A stretch of DNA of 64,000 nucleotides from Natranaerovirga pectinivora. GTDB taxonomy: Bacteria > Bacillota > Clostridia > Lachnospirales > DSM-24629. The notes below the pieces were generated by a model. That model saw nothing but the letters and a program-made list of their open reading frames with translations. It did not search any database and was not told the origin of the DNA. Positions 1 through 8,159 of the stretch are shown one piece after another. Position 1 is the first letter of the stretch. Every line of letters begins with the position of its first letter. The stretch lies in contig NZ_SMAL01000004.1 in NCBI RefSeq assembly GCF_004342165.1, positions 1 through 64,000 on the forward strand, in the 5' to 3' direction. Both the position numbers and the translations under genes were made by a program.

Positions 1-19
1 TATTGTTGTTTTTTGGCAT
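1..19 (-). CDS. Start of a gene running off the window (MPKNN...)
   Basis: An ATG at 19-17 on the minus strand follows a good ribosome binding site (GAGGAG, about 10 bases upstream) and opens a frame reading MPKNN before the window ends. Only the first codons are visible, so no function can be given. The promoter in front carries an inverted repeat that could be an operator. Some BlaI/MecI-type repressors start with similar residues and are autoregulated, but five residues are far too few to decide. Confidence 0.4.
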
Positions 20-32
20 ATCAATTCTCCTC

Positions 33-80
33 AGGTTATTGTCGTAGTTTTATTATACACTTTTTTCTATACGACAACTA
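33..80 (-). promoter_or_regulatory. Promoter with flanking inverted repeat
   Basis: A TATAAT -10 box lies at 57-52 on the minus strand in front of the gene that starts at 19; the -35 box is weak. The -10 region is bracketed by exact complementary half-sites, TTGTCGTA at 39-46 and TACGACAA at 70-77. That arrangement suggests a repressor operator around the promoter. Which protein binds is not visible. Confidence 0.4.
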
Positions 81-82
81 TC

Positions 83-274
83 CTAACACATAGGGATAAC
101 CTCTTCTTCAAATTCTGATTTCATAATTAATACACTCGTTATTTCATGTGGGCATCCTGTTTTAATATTATGAACTCGTCTATATAAATCAGTTGTTCTA
201 CCAATTTTTATAAATTTGTATTCTTTAAATCTACATACTATTAAATATAAATAAGATATTTTTTCATATTTCAT
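83..274 (-). CDS. Small GIY-YIG/T5orf172-like protein
   Basis: This 63-residue protein contains IKIGRTTDLYRRVHNIKTG at about residues 22-40. That resembles the N-terminal half of the GIY-YIG nuclease fold as found in T5orf172-type proteins (a K-I-G-x-T core followed by an R-R-x-x-x-L/I pattern). It ends before the catalytic glutamate of full-length family members would be expected, so it is either a truncated copy or a minimal stand-alone domain. The ATG has a GGAGA ribosome binding site. It is the most distal gene visible in the cassette-like array, directly after an attC-like repeat (318-435). No attC-like repeat follows it in the window. Nuclease activity is not established. Confidence 0.5.
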   Translation of the reverse strand: MKYEKISYLYLIVCRFKEYKFIKIGRTTDLYRRVHNIKTGCPHEITSVLIMKSEFEEEVIPMC

Positions 275-317
275 TAGTTTTCTCCAATCTCTAGAACTAC
301 CTTAATATGAGTATGTC

Positions 318-435
318 AGCTAACGTTCTGTTGTTCCCGACGTTCCTGAACTGGACCCACAGAGCTCTTCTCCGTAGGCGGTGCTTGCACCCAGTGAAGG
401 AATGTGCGTTAGCGAACGGGAACAAGCTTGTTAGC
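318..435 (-). repeat. attC-like site A
   Basis: Read on the minus strand, the repeat opens with GCTAAC and closes with GTTAGC. The inner boxes TTGTTCCCG and CGGGAACAA are exactly complementary and sit 4-6 bases inside the outer boxes. Further imperfect pairing (ATTCCT with AGGAA) surrounds a variable centre. This is the R''-L''...L'-R' layout of integron attC sites, with unequal spacers that would leave bases extrahelical. The TAA of the SEC-C reading frame lies inside the R'' box at 433-431. Sites C, E and F are close relatives. Confidence 0.75.
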
Positions 436-1624
436 AGACGTTACGAACGGAAAGTTCTTCAATATTCTTAAACACGTTATATGGTACTGTTTTCAACACA
501 TCCGTGTTGAATCCCTTTTTATTGATTTCAATTAATGAATTCTGTAATGATGTAAGTAATCTGCTCGTTCTACGTTGACTTACTTCAGTCATCAAATACT
601 GAAGCATCATTTGTCCTTCTTCAGAAAATGAATCATGCAACAATGGGTTTATAATCAAATTTTCCGAGTACAACGGCAAGAACATATTAAGATAAACCTT
701 TATTAATTCATCATTTCAGCTTGATAGTGAATCGAAATACTGTCCATAAGATGTTAACTCATCTTTAAATCCTGAGAACAATATGTATGAACAGGTTTCA
801 TCTGGAACTATTGTAATAAATAATCTTTTCAGCCTCTTCTTAATACCTATTAGTCCTTTAATACGTTTGCCATTTATGTCGAATGGTGGCGAGATAGACA
901 TGTAACCTGACACCCCAATCGGATAAGGTAATTTCATGGTGTATGTGAACAACTCACCAAAATTTCTATCCCTCAGACATTCACCAAAGCGTCTCCAATA
1001 GTACTCTGTTTCATCTGCTTTTAGTAGTGCGTTTCTATACTTATAAATAAAAATAGGATTCTTAAAATTCTCAGGGAAATCCTTACACATTAAGGCATGG
1101 AACCTTCTAACAGAAATATCTTTATAATGTTCAAAAGAAAATGTCTTATACGCAAAAAGGAATTTCTGTTCTTCCGTCATTTTTTCAAATGAATGCTGTT
1201 GTTTTTCTATCTTTTGAAACAACTCATCATCATGTTTACCACAAAAACACCTAAAAGCAGTGGCTTTTTTAATATTAACCTCTTCGAGCAAATAGAATGG
1301 TTCTTTTTCTCCTCTACCCATATCTAACATGGTTGGCTTCCCAGAAAAGTCTTGCATTAAGACACGATTCTTATGCGCAATCTTCTTCAGAATTCTATTC
1401 TTTTGAAGTGCATGAGCAAGAATAATGTCTTTTGGTTTAGCATTGCACCCTTCGTAAAGACATAATTTCAGTTGACTCTTTTTTGAGTATTTATTTACCA
1501 TACTCAAATAATGCTCTACATTCTCACAGTTCTTATTCTTTCTATTTTTACAGCAATCTTTGTATTTCTTGCCACTTTTGCAGGGGCAAGGTTCGTTGCC
1601 AAATATATGAAATAGTTTAATCAT
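431..1624 (-). pseudogene. SEC-C motif protein interrupted by an in-frame TGA
   Basis: The ATG at 1624 is preceded by a GGGGG ribosome binding site. It opens a protein with a classic SEC-C zinc motif near the N-terminus (NEPCPCKSGKKYKDCC, residues 10-25). That motif is the metal-binding tail also found in SecA and in many uncharacterised proteins. After 302 codons the frame meets TGA at 718-716. The same frame then stays open for another 94 codons and stops at TAA 433-431, inside attC-like site A. No base is gained or lost, so one nonsense change explains the break. The gene probably encoded about 397 residues. Readthrough or a functional shortened protein remains possible. The body of the protein is not recognised. 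Confidence 0.65.
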
Positions 1625-1656
1625 AGAAAACCCCCAATTTACTAGTTCGGAATGTA

Positions 1657-1779
1657 TGCTAACGTTCCCGCAGTTTCCGACGTTCCTTCCTTTTAACGCC
1701 TTAGCGGAATAAGTGGCGCAAGGCTTGCCTCGCAAGACTTGTGACATCGGAAGGAATGCAGGAAACTGGCGTGTTATAT
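1657..1779 (-). repeat. attC-like site B (divergent)
   Basis: This 123-base repeat differs in sequence from the main family but has the same layout. On the minus strand it opens with ATATAAC and closes with GTTAGCA. CCAGTTTCC and GGAAACTG are complementary just inside, followed by a second complementary block (ATTCCTTCC and GGAAGGAACG). The centre is variable. It lies just downstream of the two-TM protein gene, where a cassette attC belongs. Confidence 0.65.
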
Positions 1780-1813
1780 GATTTTGTCAATCTTGCTTAT
1801 TCAAAACACTTTA

Positions 1814-2245
1814 CTATTTTAAAGCATGTTCCATTTTTTCTATTTTTCGGGTTCCAATCAATAGAACCTTACCATCAATTGTTCTTATACGCATAATGGT
1901 GTTTCCTCCAAAATAATAAAATGTACCACTCGGTGTATTCTTTATCTTAAACCCAAATATACCTAATTGACTTGGACGTATAGTATCAATTTTTACTATC
2001 GAATTAAGCATTATTACTCTATTGGATTTATGAAATGGAAATAGCTTATACTCAATTCTATCATCGTAAACAGTGAGATTTAGCTTGAGAATAAAAAATA
2101 TTATTAAAAAAACAAGGCACATAATAGTTCCTACAATAAAATCTTCATTTAAAAATATAGTTAATGTCAAGAAAACGACAAATAATATAAACAATATTAT
2201 TATAAAATTGCTACATATTCGCTGAGTTTCTTCAAATTTGGGCAT
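1814..2245 (-). CDS. Two-TM membrane protein of unknown function
   Basis: This 143-residue protein has two adjacent hydrophobic helices at about residues 12-32 and 36-55. A soluble C-terminal part of roughly 85 residues follows, rich in beta-strand pattern (YDDRIEYKLFPF and later strands). The layout is like bacterial PH-domain membrane proteins, but I cannot assign a family. The ATG is set by a strong AAGGAGG seven bases upstream, so the cassette carries its own translation start. Group II intron copy 1 ends about 90 bases upstream, and attC-like site B begins 35 bases downstream. Confidence 0.6.
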   Translation of the reverse strand: MPKFEETQRICSNFIIILFILFVVFLTLTIFLNEDFIVGTIMCLVFLIIFFILKLNLTVYDDRIEYKLFPFHKSNRVIMLNSIVKIDTIRPSQLGIFGFKIKNTPSGTFYYFGGNTIMRIRTIDGKVLLIGTRKIEKMEHALK

Positions 2246-2335
2246 TTGCTACCTCCTTCACTAAATTTTAATTTATAAACTTGTTCATAAGTAAAGCTAA
2301 TTAGATAATGTACATATAATACAAAAAGATTGACA

Positions 2336-3932
2336 ATTTCATAGTCACGATAGAGCCATCGGTTACCCGATGCCCCTCGCACAGATCCTAGCGTGCGGAT
2401 TTCCCGCACTGGGCTCCTCAGTTGTAAAATCTACTTCCATATTTCAGCAACTTATCTTTATTGTCGTTTGTTGATATCTTGATGCTATATAGGGTTTTAA
2501 GAGCTTATATCTTTTTATTACTTTCCCAAACGCTCCCCATATAAAACTTTTTCTTTGACTACGTCTATTTAACCACTTATATAGAGTTCCTATTACTATT
2601 CTATATACTTGGGTTATTTTTTTGCTATTTCCTATTGTTCCATAGTAATTATAGTAGCCACGTAGTTTTGTATTTAGTTCTTTAAACATTTTCATTAAAC
2701 GACAATGTCTATTTTTCCTTATCCATTCTTTGAACTTTTGTATGGTCCTTTTGAATCCTTTTTTACTAGTCTTATGGGTGATTATATCTTTTCCTTTTCT
2801 TGACTTTTCCCATCTGAAAGTAAATATAATGCCAGCTTTGAGCCATTTTTCTATTAATGTTATTATTCTTTTGTCTCTAACTTTTTCTTCTAGCATTCTT
2901 TTTAACCATTGATGATTGACATTATCAAAGAATCCCTTGATATCAGCTTCTACTATATAGGTGTATTTTCCGAAGTTCAGTTCTTTTCCTAGATATTCTA
3001 CTGCCTGTTTTGCGCCTCGGTTTTTTCGATATCCCATACTACTTTCTATAAACTCAGGTTCATATATGGCTTCTAGTATTTTCTTTGTTGCAATTTGTAT
3101 AGTTTTATCTTTTACCGTTGGTATTCCTAATGGTCATTGTCCACCACCAGGCTTTTCTATATATGTTCTTTTTACTAAGCTTGTTCTATATCTATTGGTT
3201 TCCAACTCTTCTTCGATTTTTGTTACTTCTTCTATCAAATTTTCACCGAATTCTTTTGCACTCTGCCCATCTATTCCACTTGATGCTTGTTTATTTATAT
3301 CTCTATAGGCTTCTATTAGGTTTTGACTGTTTAGTAATTGATATAAGTTCTCGAAATTATGCTTTTTATTCTTAGTTGCTTTCCTTTCGATTTCATACAG
3401 GGAGGTTTGCAATGTTTTACCCAGCCCTACTTGTCTAGTCATTGTTTCCTTTGTATGATTCATACTCCTGTTTCTCCCTTCCCCTTGTAGCCGGCTCTCC
3501 CGACCTCTGAGTACTATGAAGAAATCCGACTCCTCATTACTCTTCAGCCATCCTCTTTTTCGATTGGGTAGGCTTACCAATCTTTGTTGGAAGTATTGAG
3601 GTCTCCCAAGTTCCTGACATTTCTCTTCCTACATACCACGTTCTTTGACCCCGACAGACCATCCAAAGTCTTGCCTTTATCGACTTCTTTGTATTGACTT
3701 CCGTGACGTTAAACACGTCGTCATCTGCGCTTCCTCTAATTCTAGAGCAACATTAACGGGGCTCAATGTGCTTCAGGGATTATGGTCTCCCTTATGGTCT
3801 ATAGGATTCTCTGTGTACGCTTTACCTTTACTGTCACCAGTAACGGCACAACACTCGATAAAGGTGGTTGGCTAGACCTTACCTTGCAAAGACTCTCACT
3901 TTGCCAGAAATGCCAAGCTTCGCTTGGCGCAC
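2336..3932 (-). mobile_element. Group IIC intron, copy 1, inserted at an attC-like core
   Basis: On the minus strand the element starts with GTGCG at 3932, the group II 5' consensus, and ends near ATGAAAT at 2336. Domain V is visible at 2416-2384: a hairpin GTGCGG-GAAA-TCCGCAC, a two-base GC bulge and a lower stem starting GAGCCC, containing the AGC triad. A further hairpin, CATCGG-GTAA-CCGATG, follows and may belong to domain VI. A group IIC-type reverse transcriptase remnant occupies 3463-2444. A TAACG in a domain I loop could pair with the CGTTA-like 5' exon as EBS1/IBS1, which is inference. The 5' flank is the R' end of attC-like site C. It is nearly identical to copy 2 (6349-7944). Confidence 0.8.
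2444..3463 (-). pseudogene. Group IIC intron reverse transcriptase, internally deleted, copy 1
   Basis: The frame opens at about 3463 (MNHTKETM...) and shows the RT N-terminal block ending EKPGGGQ. Compared with copy 2, an arginine codon is replaced by TGA at 3133-3131. The frame resumes with PLGIPTVKDK, the EADIKGFFDNVNH motif and LIEKWLKAGI. It then jumps straight to FTFRWEKSRKG, which in the family lies after the catalytic YADD block. So the central palm with YADD, roughly a hundred or more residues, is missing. The C-terminal maturase/thumb part (LRGYYNYYG, KWLNRRSQ) is present and no HNH domain follows, as is usual for class C. It cannot be an active reverse transcriptase. Confidence 0.8.
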
Positions 3933-4047
3933 TAATGTTCTGTTGTTCCCGACGTTCCTGAACTGGCCTCTCAGAGCCCTTCTCCCTGTCGGTGCTTGCA
4001 CCCAGTGAAGGAATGTGCGTCAGCAAATGGGAATAATCTTGTTAGGC
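3933..4047 (-). repeat. attC-like site C, interrupted at its R' end by intron copy 1
   Basis: On the minus strand it opens with a perfect GCCTAAC core and contains ATTCCC and GGGAACAACAG as inner complementary boxes. It shares the central block with sites A, E and F. It ends AACATTA exactly where the intron begins with GTGCG. It belongs to the HAD hydrolase cassette upstream on the minus strand. Confidence 0.75.
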
Positions 4048-4106
4048 GATGGAATCAATGGAAACTACCACCAAAAATAGATTAAGATTGCTCATATAAT
4101 ATTCGT

Positions 4107-4703
4107 TTATAATTTTGCAAGCATATTTTCGAGTTCTTTAAAATTCACAACGGTCTTTCCTTCATATTGAACATTCCTACTATTAAATAATATAGTTTCC
4201 ATACCAAGGGATTCTGCTGCCGCTAAATTATATCTTCTATCATCTATATAAGTACAATCTGACGCTAAACAACCGAGTTTTTCAAGCGTGTACTTAAATA
4301 TTCGTTCATCAGGCTTTTTTATTTTTAGATCTCCACTTATTGTTATGGCATCAAAATAATCATTAACTTTATATTTATCTCGAAAATACCTGCTCCATTC
4401 ACTTGAATCGTTTGATATTAAAGCCAACTTGTAATTTTTCTTTATATTTGTAGCAAATTCATAAAATGATTCATCAATATCCACTGTATCCAAATATTCT
4501 TTTTCAATTTTCTCCAAATCACCTTTAAATCCTAGTCTTTTTAAAACTTCTAAAGAAGATATTTCTCCTACATCTGCTTTATCCCAATGCTGATATATAT
4601 CACGTGAACTTAAATTAGGAAATGTTCGATTCACATATGTATAAAAACCTTCTCCTGGGTCTTTTAAGATTACCCCATACATATCTAATATTACTGCCTT
4701 CAC
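4107..4703 (-). CDS. HAD-superfamily (subfamily IA) hydrolase
   Basis: This 198-residue protein has the HAD motifs in order. Motif I is DMYGV with nucleophile Asp7, motif II is ISNDS near Ser97, the motif III lysine is at about 129-130 followed by Pro, and motif IV is IDD at about 153-155. A helical cap lies between motifs I and II, as in the YihX/haloacid dehalogenase-like branch. The second motif I position is Tyr9 rather than the Asp that phosphatases use as general acid. That points to an altered or lost phosphatase mechanism. The start is GTG at 4703 with GGGAGAG upstream. It is a single-gene cassette between attC-like sites D (upstream) and C (downstream). The substrate is unknown. Confidence 0.75.
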   Translation of the reverse strand: MKAVILDMYGVILKDPGEGFYTYVNRTFPNLSSRDIYQHWDKADVGEISSLEVLKRLGFKGDLEKIEKEYLDTVDIDESFYEFATNIKKNYKLALISNDSSEWSRYFRDKYKVNDYFDAITISGDLKIKKPDERIFKYTLEKLGCLASDCTYIDDRRYNLAAAESLGMETILFNSRNVQYEGKTVVNFKELENMLAKL

Positions 4704-4745
4704 ATTATCACTCTCCCATAAAGATAGAAACTAATTGATTCTGTT

Positions 4746-4896
4746 GCCTAACGTCTCCGTGTTTGCGACGTCCCTGAGCGGGACCACATTAACCTTCCCC
4801 CTTGGTGGAGCTGTGCTCCCGGTGAAGGGATGTGGTGCTCTGATCTTTCCCTCAACTCGTGCTGCCAGCACCCTTGCGCAAACATTTTTGTTCTCT
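4746..4896 (-). repeat. attC-like site D (divergent)
   Basis: At 151 bases this is the longest of the set. On the minus strand it opens with AGAGAAC, closes with a perfect GTTAGGC core (4752-4746), and has GTTTGCG and CGCAAAC as complementary inner boxes. The central sequence is unrelated to sites A, C, E and F. It sits between the GNAT and HAD genes. Confidence 0.65.
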
Positions 4897-4991
4897 GATG
4901 CCACACGACCCGTGACTCAGAGTACGACAGGACATCGTACCCTTAAACTTATAATTTTCAATACTTCGCATTATAAAAAGTTTGCGAATCA

Positions 4992-5456
4992 TTATTCTTT
5001 TGACTTCATCATCAAACATTCCGTTATACCTTGTCTGTATAAGTTAGGTATATCACCAATTACTGAATATCCTATATCTTTGTACAATCTTTTTGCATCC
5101 GGATTAAAATCGGATACTACCAAAAATAGTTTTGAATATTTTTTATAATAAACATCCTCAATAAATTTTAAGAGCATTTTTCCTATTCCCTGACCACGAT
5201 TTTCACTTTTGACAGCAATAATATGTACATAAGGATGCATATGGAAGATTCCATTTAATATAACCCATACAAATCCTTTACAGTTGTTATTATTGTCTAT
5301 TGCGACATATATATCATTTTTGTTAAATCCTTCTTCTAATGCTTTTCGAGCTTTTCCCTTTTCTGAAAAATATCTTTTTCCCAGTTCTGAATTTACTAAT
5401 GCCTCCTCACAATCATCTATATAATTTATACTTCCCTTTATGACTGTTATTTCCAT
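4992..5456 (-). CDS. GNAT-family N-acetyltransferase
   Basis: This 154-residue protein has the acetyl-CoA pyrophosphate loop of motif A as RGQGIG at residues 87-92, preceded by the beta-4 strand (HIIAVK). The B-motif region has NPDAKRLYKDIGY at about 120-132, the usual end of GNAT domains. It should transfer an acetyl group from acetyl-CoA to an amine, but the substrate is not predictable. GNAT genes are common integron cargo. The ATG at 5456 follows GGGGTG. The cassette is bounded on both sides by an inverted GTTCTCTGA..CCACACG motif and by GTCCTG-loop hairpins, which sets it apart from its neighbours. Confidence 0.8.
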   Translation of the reverse strand: MEITVIKGSINYIDDCEEALVNSELGKRYFSEKGKARKALEEGFNKNDIYVAIDNNNNCKGFVWVILNGIFHMHPYVHIIAVKSENRGQGIGKMLLKFIEDVYYKKYSKLFLVVSDFNPDAKRLYKDIGYSVIGDIPNLYRQGITECLMMKSKE

Positions 5457-5574
5457 ATAAAATACACCCCTAATCTTAAGTTAATTTCGCAATATATTAC
5501 TAATGCAAATCAATAGTCTTAAATGTACCTACTCATGCCCGCGGCAGGACGCCGCGATCTTGCGTGTGGTTTCA

Positions 5575-5691
5575 GAGAACGTTTTGTTATTCCCGACATT
5601 CCTGAACTGGACCCTAAGAACCCTTCTTCGTAGGCGGTGCCTGCACCCAGTGAAGGAATGTGCAACGCGAACGGGAATAATCTTGATATAT
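5575..5691 (-). repeat. attC-like site E (degraded cores)
   Basis: It shares the central sequence and inner boxes with sites A, C and F (ATTCCCG and CGGGAAT on opposite arms). Both outer cores are poor: ATATATC where RYYYAAC is expected, and GTTCTC at the other end. It follows the 188-residue unknown gene. It may be a worn site that no longer recombines. Confidence 0.6.
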
Positions 5692-5736
5692 GAAGTTTGC
5701 CGCCCCACGAAGCCATACTCACAATTAATTTTTGTA

Positions 5737-6303
5737 TTAGGTTAGTATAAAATCTGGGGCTTTCAAATAATCAATTGAGTATATACTGTTTCTTGTAGTA
5801 ATTAAACCTTTAATCAATCCTTCATTATATTTGGGATCTACATAAACTATAGCAAAAGCATCTCTTTTTTTTGATAAAGGATAAATTATATTATCAGTGC
5901 TAAACACTTTATCAATTAAATCTAATGTTAATACACAAACATCTTTACTTCTCCATCTACCTTGAACAATCTTAAATGCTTTATTAGAAATTAACTCTAT
6001 AAACATCTCTTTTTCTAAGTTTAATTCAATACCAGTTATATAACCTTCATTATCCATATCATTACAGTATTCCATATTAATATCAAAACTTTCATATACA
6101 GCGCTTCTATAAGTCTTATGTATAAGCTTCAATCCCTTTAATCTTTCTATTAATTTATTGTTAAAGAGTACAGGTATTTCCATATTATCTTTTTCTATGT
6201 ACTTATCTAAATTATTACAACTATTGTAATGTTGTTTTGAAGGCATAAGATAAATGTAACCCATGCCACCATCTGCATCACATGTAATTCTCATTATCAT
6301 CAC
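5737..6303 (-). CDS. Hypothetical cassette protein
   Basis: The protein has up to 188 residues. The start is probably the internal Met of MRITCDADGG, because the first residues (MMI) add little. The opening (DADGGMGYIYLMP) is reminiscent of DUF2283-type proteins, which start with a short Asp-rich strand, but this is a weak match. The rest has no motif I recognise, no signal peptide and no TM helix. It contains several short charged alpha/beta stretches and a Lys/Asp-rich C-terminal part (YVDPKYNEGLIKGLI). It lies directly downstream of group II intron copy 2 and upstream of attC-like site E, so it occupies one cassette position. Confidence 0.55.
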   Translation of the reverse strand: MMIMRITCDADGGMGYIYLMPSKQHYNSCNNLDKYIEKDNMEIPVLFNNKLIERLKGLKLIHKTYRSAVYESFDINMEYCNDMDNEGYITGIELNLEKEMFIELISNKAFKIVQGRWRSKDVCVLTLDLIDKVFSTDNIIYPLSKKRDAFAIVYVDPKYNEGLIKGLITTRNSIYSIDYLKAPDFILT

Positions 6304-6348
6304 CTAAAATAATTTTTCTTCAAAGCCTAAACCACACAAAAGCGGCTA

Positions 6349-7944
6349 ATTTCATAGTCACGGTAGAGCCATCGGTTACCCGACGCCCCTCGCACAGATC
6401 CCAGCGTGCGGATTTCCCGCACTGGGCTCCTCAGTTATAAAATCTACTTCCATATTTCAGCAACTTATCTTTATTGTCGTTTGTTGATATCTTGATGCTA
6501 TATAGGGTTTTAAGAGCTTATATCTTTTTATTACTTTCCCAAACGCTCCCCATATAAAACTTTTTCTTTGACTACGTCTATTTAACCACTTATATAGAGT
6601 TCCTATTACTATTCTATATACTTAGGTTATTTTTTTGCTATTTCCTATTGTTCCATAGTAATTATAGTAGCCACGTAGTTTTGTATTTAGTTCTTTAAAC
6701 ATTTTCATTAAACGACAATGTCTATTTTTCCTTATCCATTCTTTGAACTTTTGTATGGTCCTTTTGAATCCTTTTTTACTAGTCTTATGGGTGATTATAT
6801 CTTTTCCTTTTCTTGACTTTTCCCATCTGAAAGTAAATATAATGCCAGCTTTAAGCCATTTTTCTATTAATGTTATTATTCTTTTGTCTCTAACTTTTTC
6901 TTCTAGCATTCTTTTTAACCATTGATGATTGACATTATCAAAGAATCCTTTGATATCTGCTTCTACTATATAGGTGTATTTTCCGAAGTTCAGTTCTTTT
7001 CCTAGATATTCTACTGCCTGTTTTGCCCTCGGTTTTTTCGATATCCCATACTACTTTCTATAAACTCAGGTTCATATATGGCTTCTAGTATTTTCTTTGT
7101 TGCAATTTGTATGGTTTTATCTTTTACCGTTGGTATTCCTAATGGTCTTTGTCCTCCACCAGGCTTTTCTATATATGTTCTTTTTACTAAGCTTGTTCTA
7201 TATCTATTGGTTTTCAACTCTTCTTCGATTTTTGTTACTTCTTCTTTTAAATTTTCACCGAATTATTTTGCACTCTGCCCATCTATTCCACTTGATGCTT
7301 GTTTATTTATATCTCTATAGGCTTTTATTAGGTTTTGACTGTTTAGTAATTGATATAAGTTCTCAAATTTATGCTTTTTATTCTTAGTTGCTTTCCTTTC
7401 GATTTCATACAGGGAGGTTCGCAATGTTTTACCCAGCCCTACTTGTCTAGTCATTGTTTCCTTTGTATGATTCATACTCCTGTTTCTCCCTTCCCCTTGT
7501 AGCCGGCTCTCCCGACCTCTGAGTACTATGAAGAAATCCGACTCCTCATTACTCTTCAGCCATCCTCTTTTTCGATTGGGTAGGCTTACCAATCTTTGTT
7601 GGAAGTATTGAGGTCTCCCAAGTTCCTGACATTTCTCTTCCTACATACCACGTTCTTTGACCCCGACAGACCTTCCAAAGTCTTGCCTTTATCGACTTGT
7701 TTGTATTGACTTCCGTGACGTTAAACACGTCGTCATCTGCGCTTCCTCTATTTCTAGAGCAACATTAACGGGGCTCAATGTGCTTCAGGGATTATGGTCT
7801 CCCTTATGGTCTATAGGATTCTCTGTGTACGCTTTACCTTTACTGCCACCAGTAACGGCACAACACTCGATAAAGGTGGTTGGCTAGACCTTACCTTGCA
7901 AAGACTCTCACTTTGCCAGAAATGCCAAGCTTAGCTTGGCGCAC
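6349..7944 (-). mobile_element. Group IIC intron, copy 2, inserted at an attC-like core
   Basis: It is nearly identical to copy 1 and one base shorter. The 5' end GTGCG is at 7944 and directly abuts the AACGTTA end of attC-like site F. Domain V is at 6429-6397 with the same GAAA-capped hairpin. Here the lower stem pairs better than in copy 1 (CCC with GGG), so copy 1 carries a small domain V defect or variant. The 3' end is near 6349, followed by TAGCC in the flank. The encoded reverse transcriptase is broken at several places. Confidence 0.8.
6457..7475 (-). pseudogene. Group IIC intron reverse transcriptase, internally deleted, copy 2
   Basis: The overall layout and the missing YADD block match copy 1, with the same junction from WLKAGI to FTFRWEK. 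Further damage is private to this copy. A GAA-to-TAA change falls after DGQSAK at 7262-7260. A one-base deletion near 7026 turns KNRGAKQAVEY into KNRGQNRQ. A CAA-to-TAA change follows NSKKIT at about 6621-6619. The arginine codon lost in copy 1 is intact here (GGGQRPLGIP). This copy is therefore more decayed than copy 1. Confidence 0.8.
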
Positions 7945-8060
7945 TAACGTTCTGTTGTTCCCGACGTTCCTGAACTGGACCCACAGAGCCCTTCTCCGTA
8001 GGCGGTGCTTGCACCCAGTGAAGGAATGTGCGTTAGCGTACGGGTACAAGCTTGTTAGGT
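7945..8060 (-). repeat. attC-like site F, interrupted at its R' end by intron copy 2
   Basis: On the minus strand it opens with ACCTAAC, a perfect RYYYAAC core. It carries the family centre and ends CGGGAACAACAGAACGTTA immediately before the intron's GTGCG. It follows the flavin reductase-like gene. The sequence is closest to site A. Confidence 0.75.
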
Positions 8061-8159
8061 GTCGTATCATAAATAATAATTCACCTTACTTTGCAGTTGG
8101 ATACAAAGGCAAATCAAATCCAGCAAACAAGAATTATCGAAGCTGAATACCCCTTTTTT

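Noticed and set aside
716-718. Selenocysteine codon in the SEC-C gene
   Set aside because: SEC-C here names the SecA C-terminal zinc motif, not a selenoprotein. No selenoprotein family or selenocysteine element is recognised, and a nonsense mutation is simpler.
3645-3875. Plus-strand coding frame in the intron
   Set aside because: It overlaps the structured 5' RNA domains of the group II intron, recurs in copy 2 only because the DNA is duplicated, and lacks a ribosome binding site.
2336-7944. Insertion sequence pair forming a composite transposon
   Set aside because: The repeated elements have group II intron ends, domain V and an RT, with no transposase or terminal inverted repeats.
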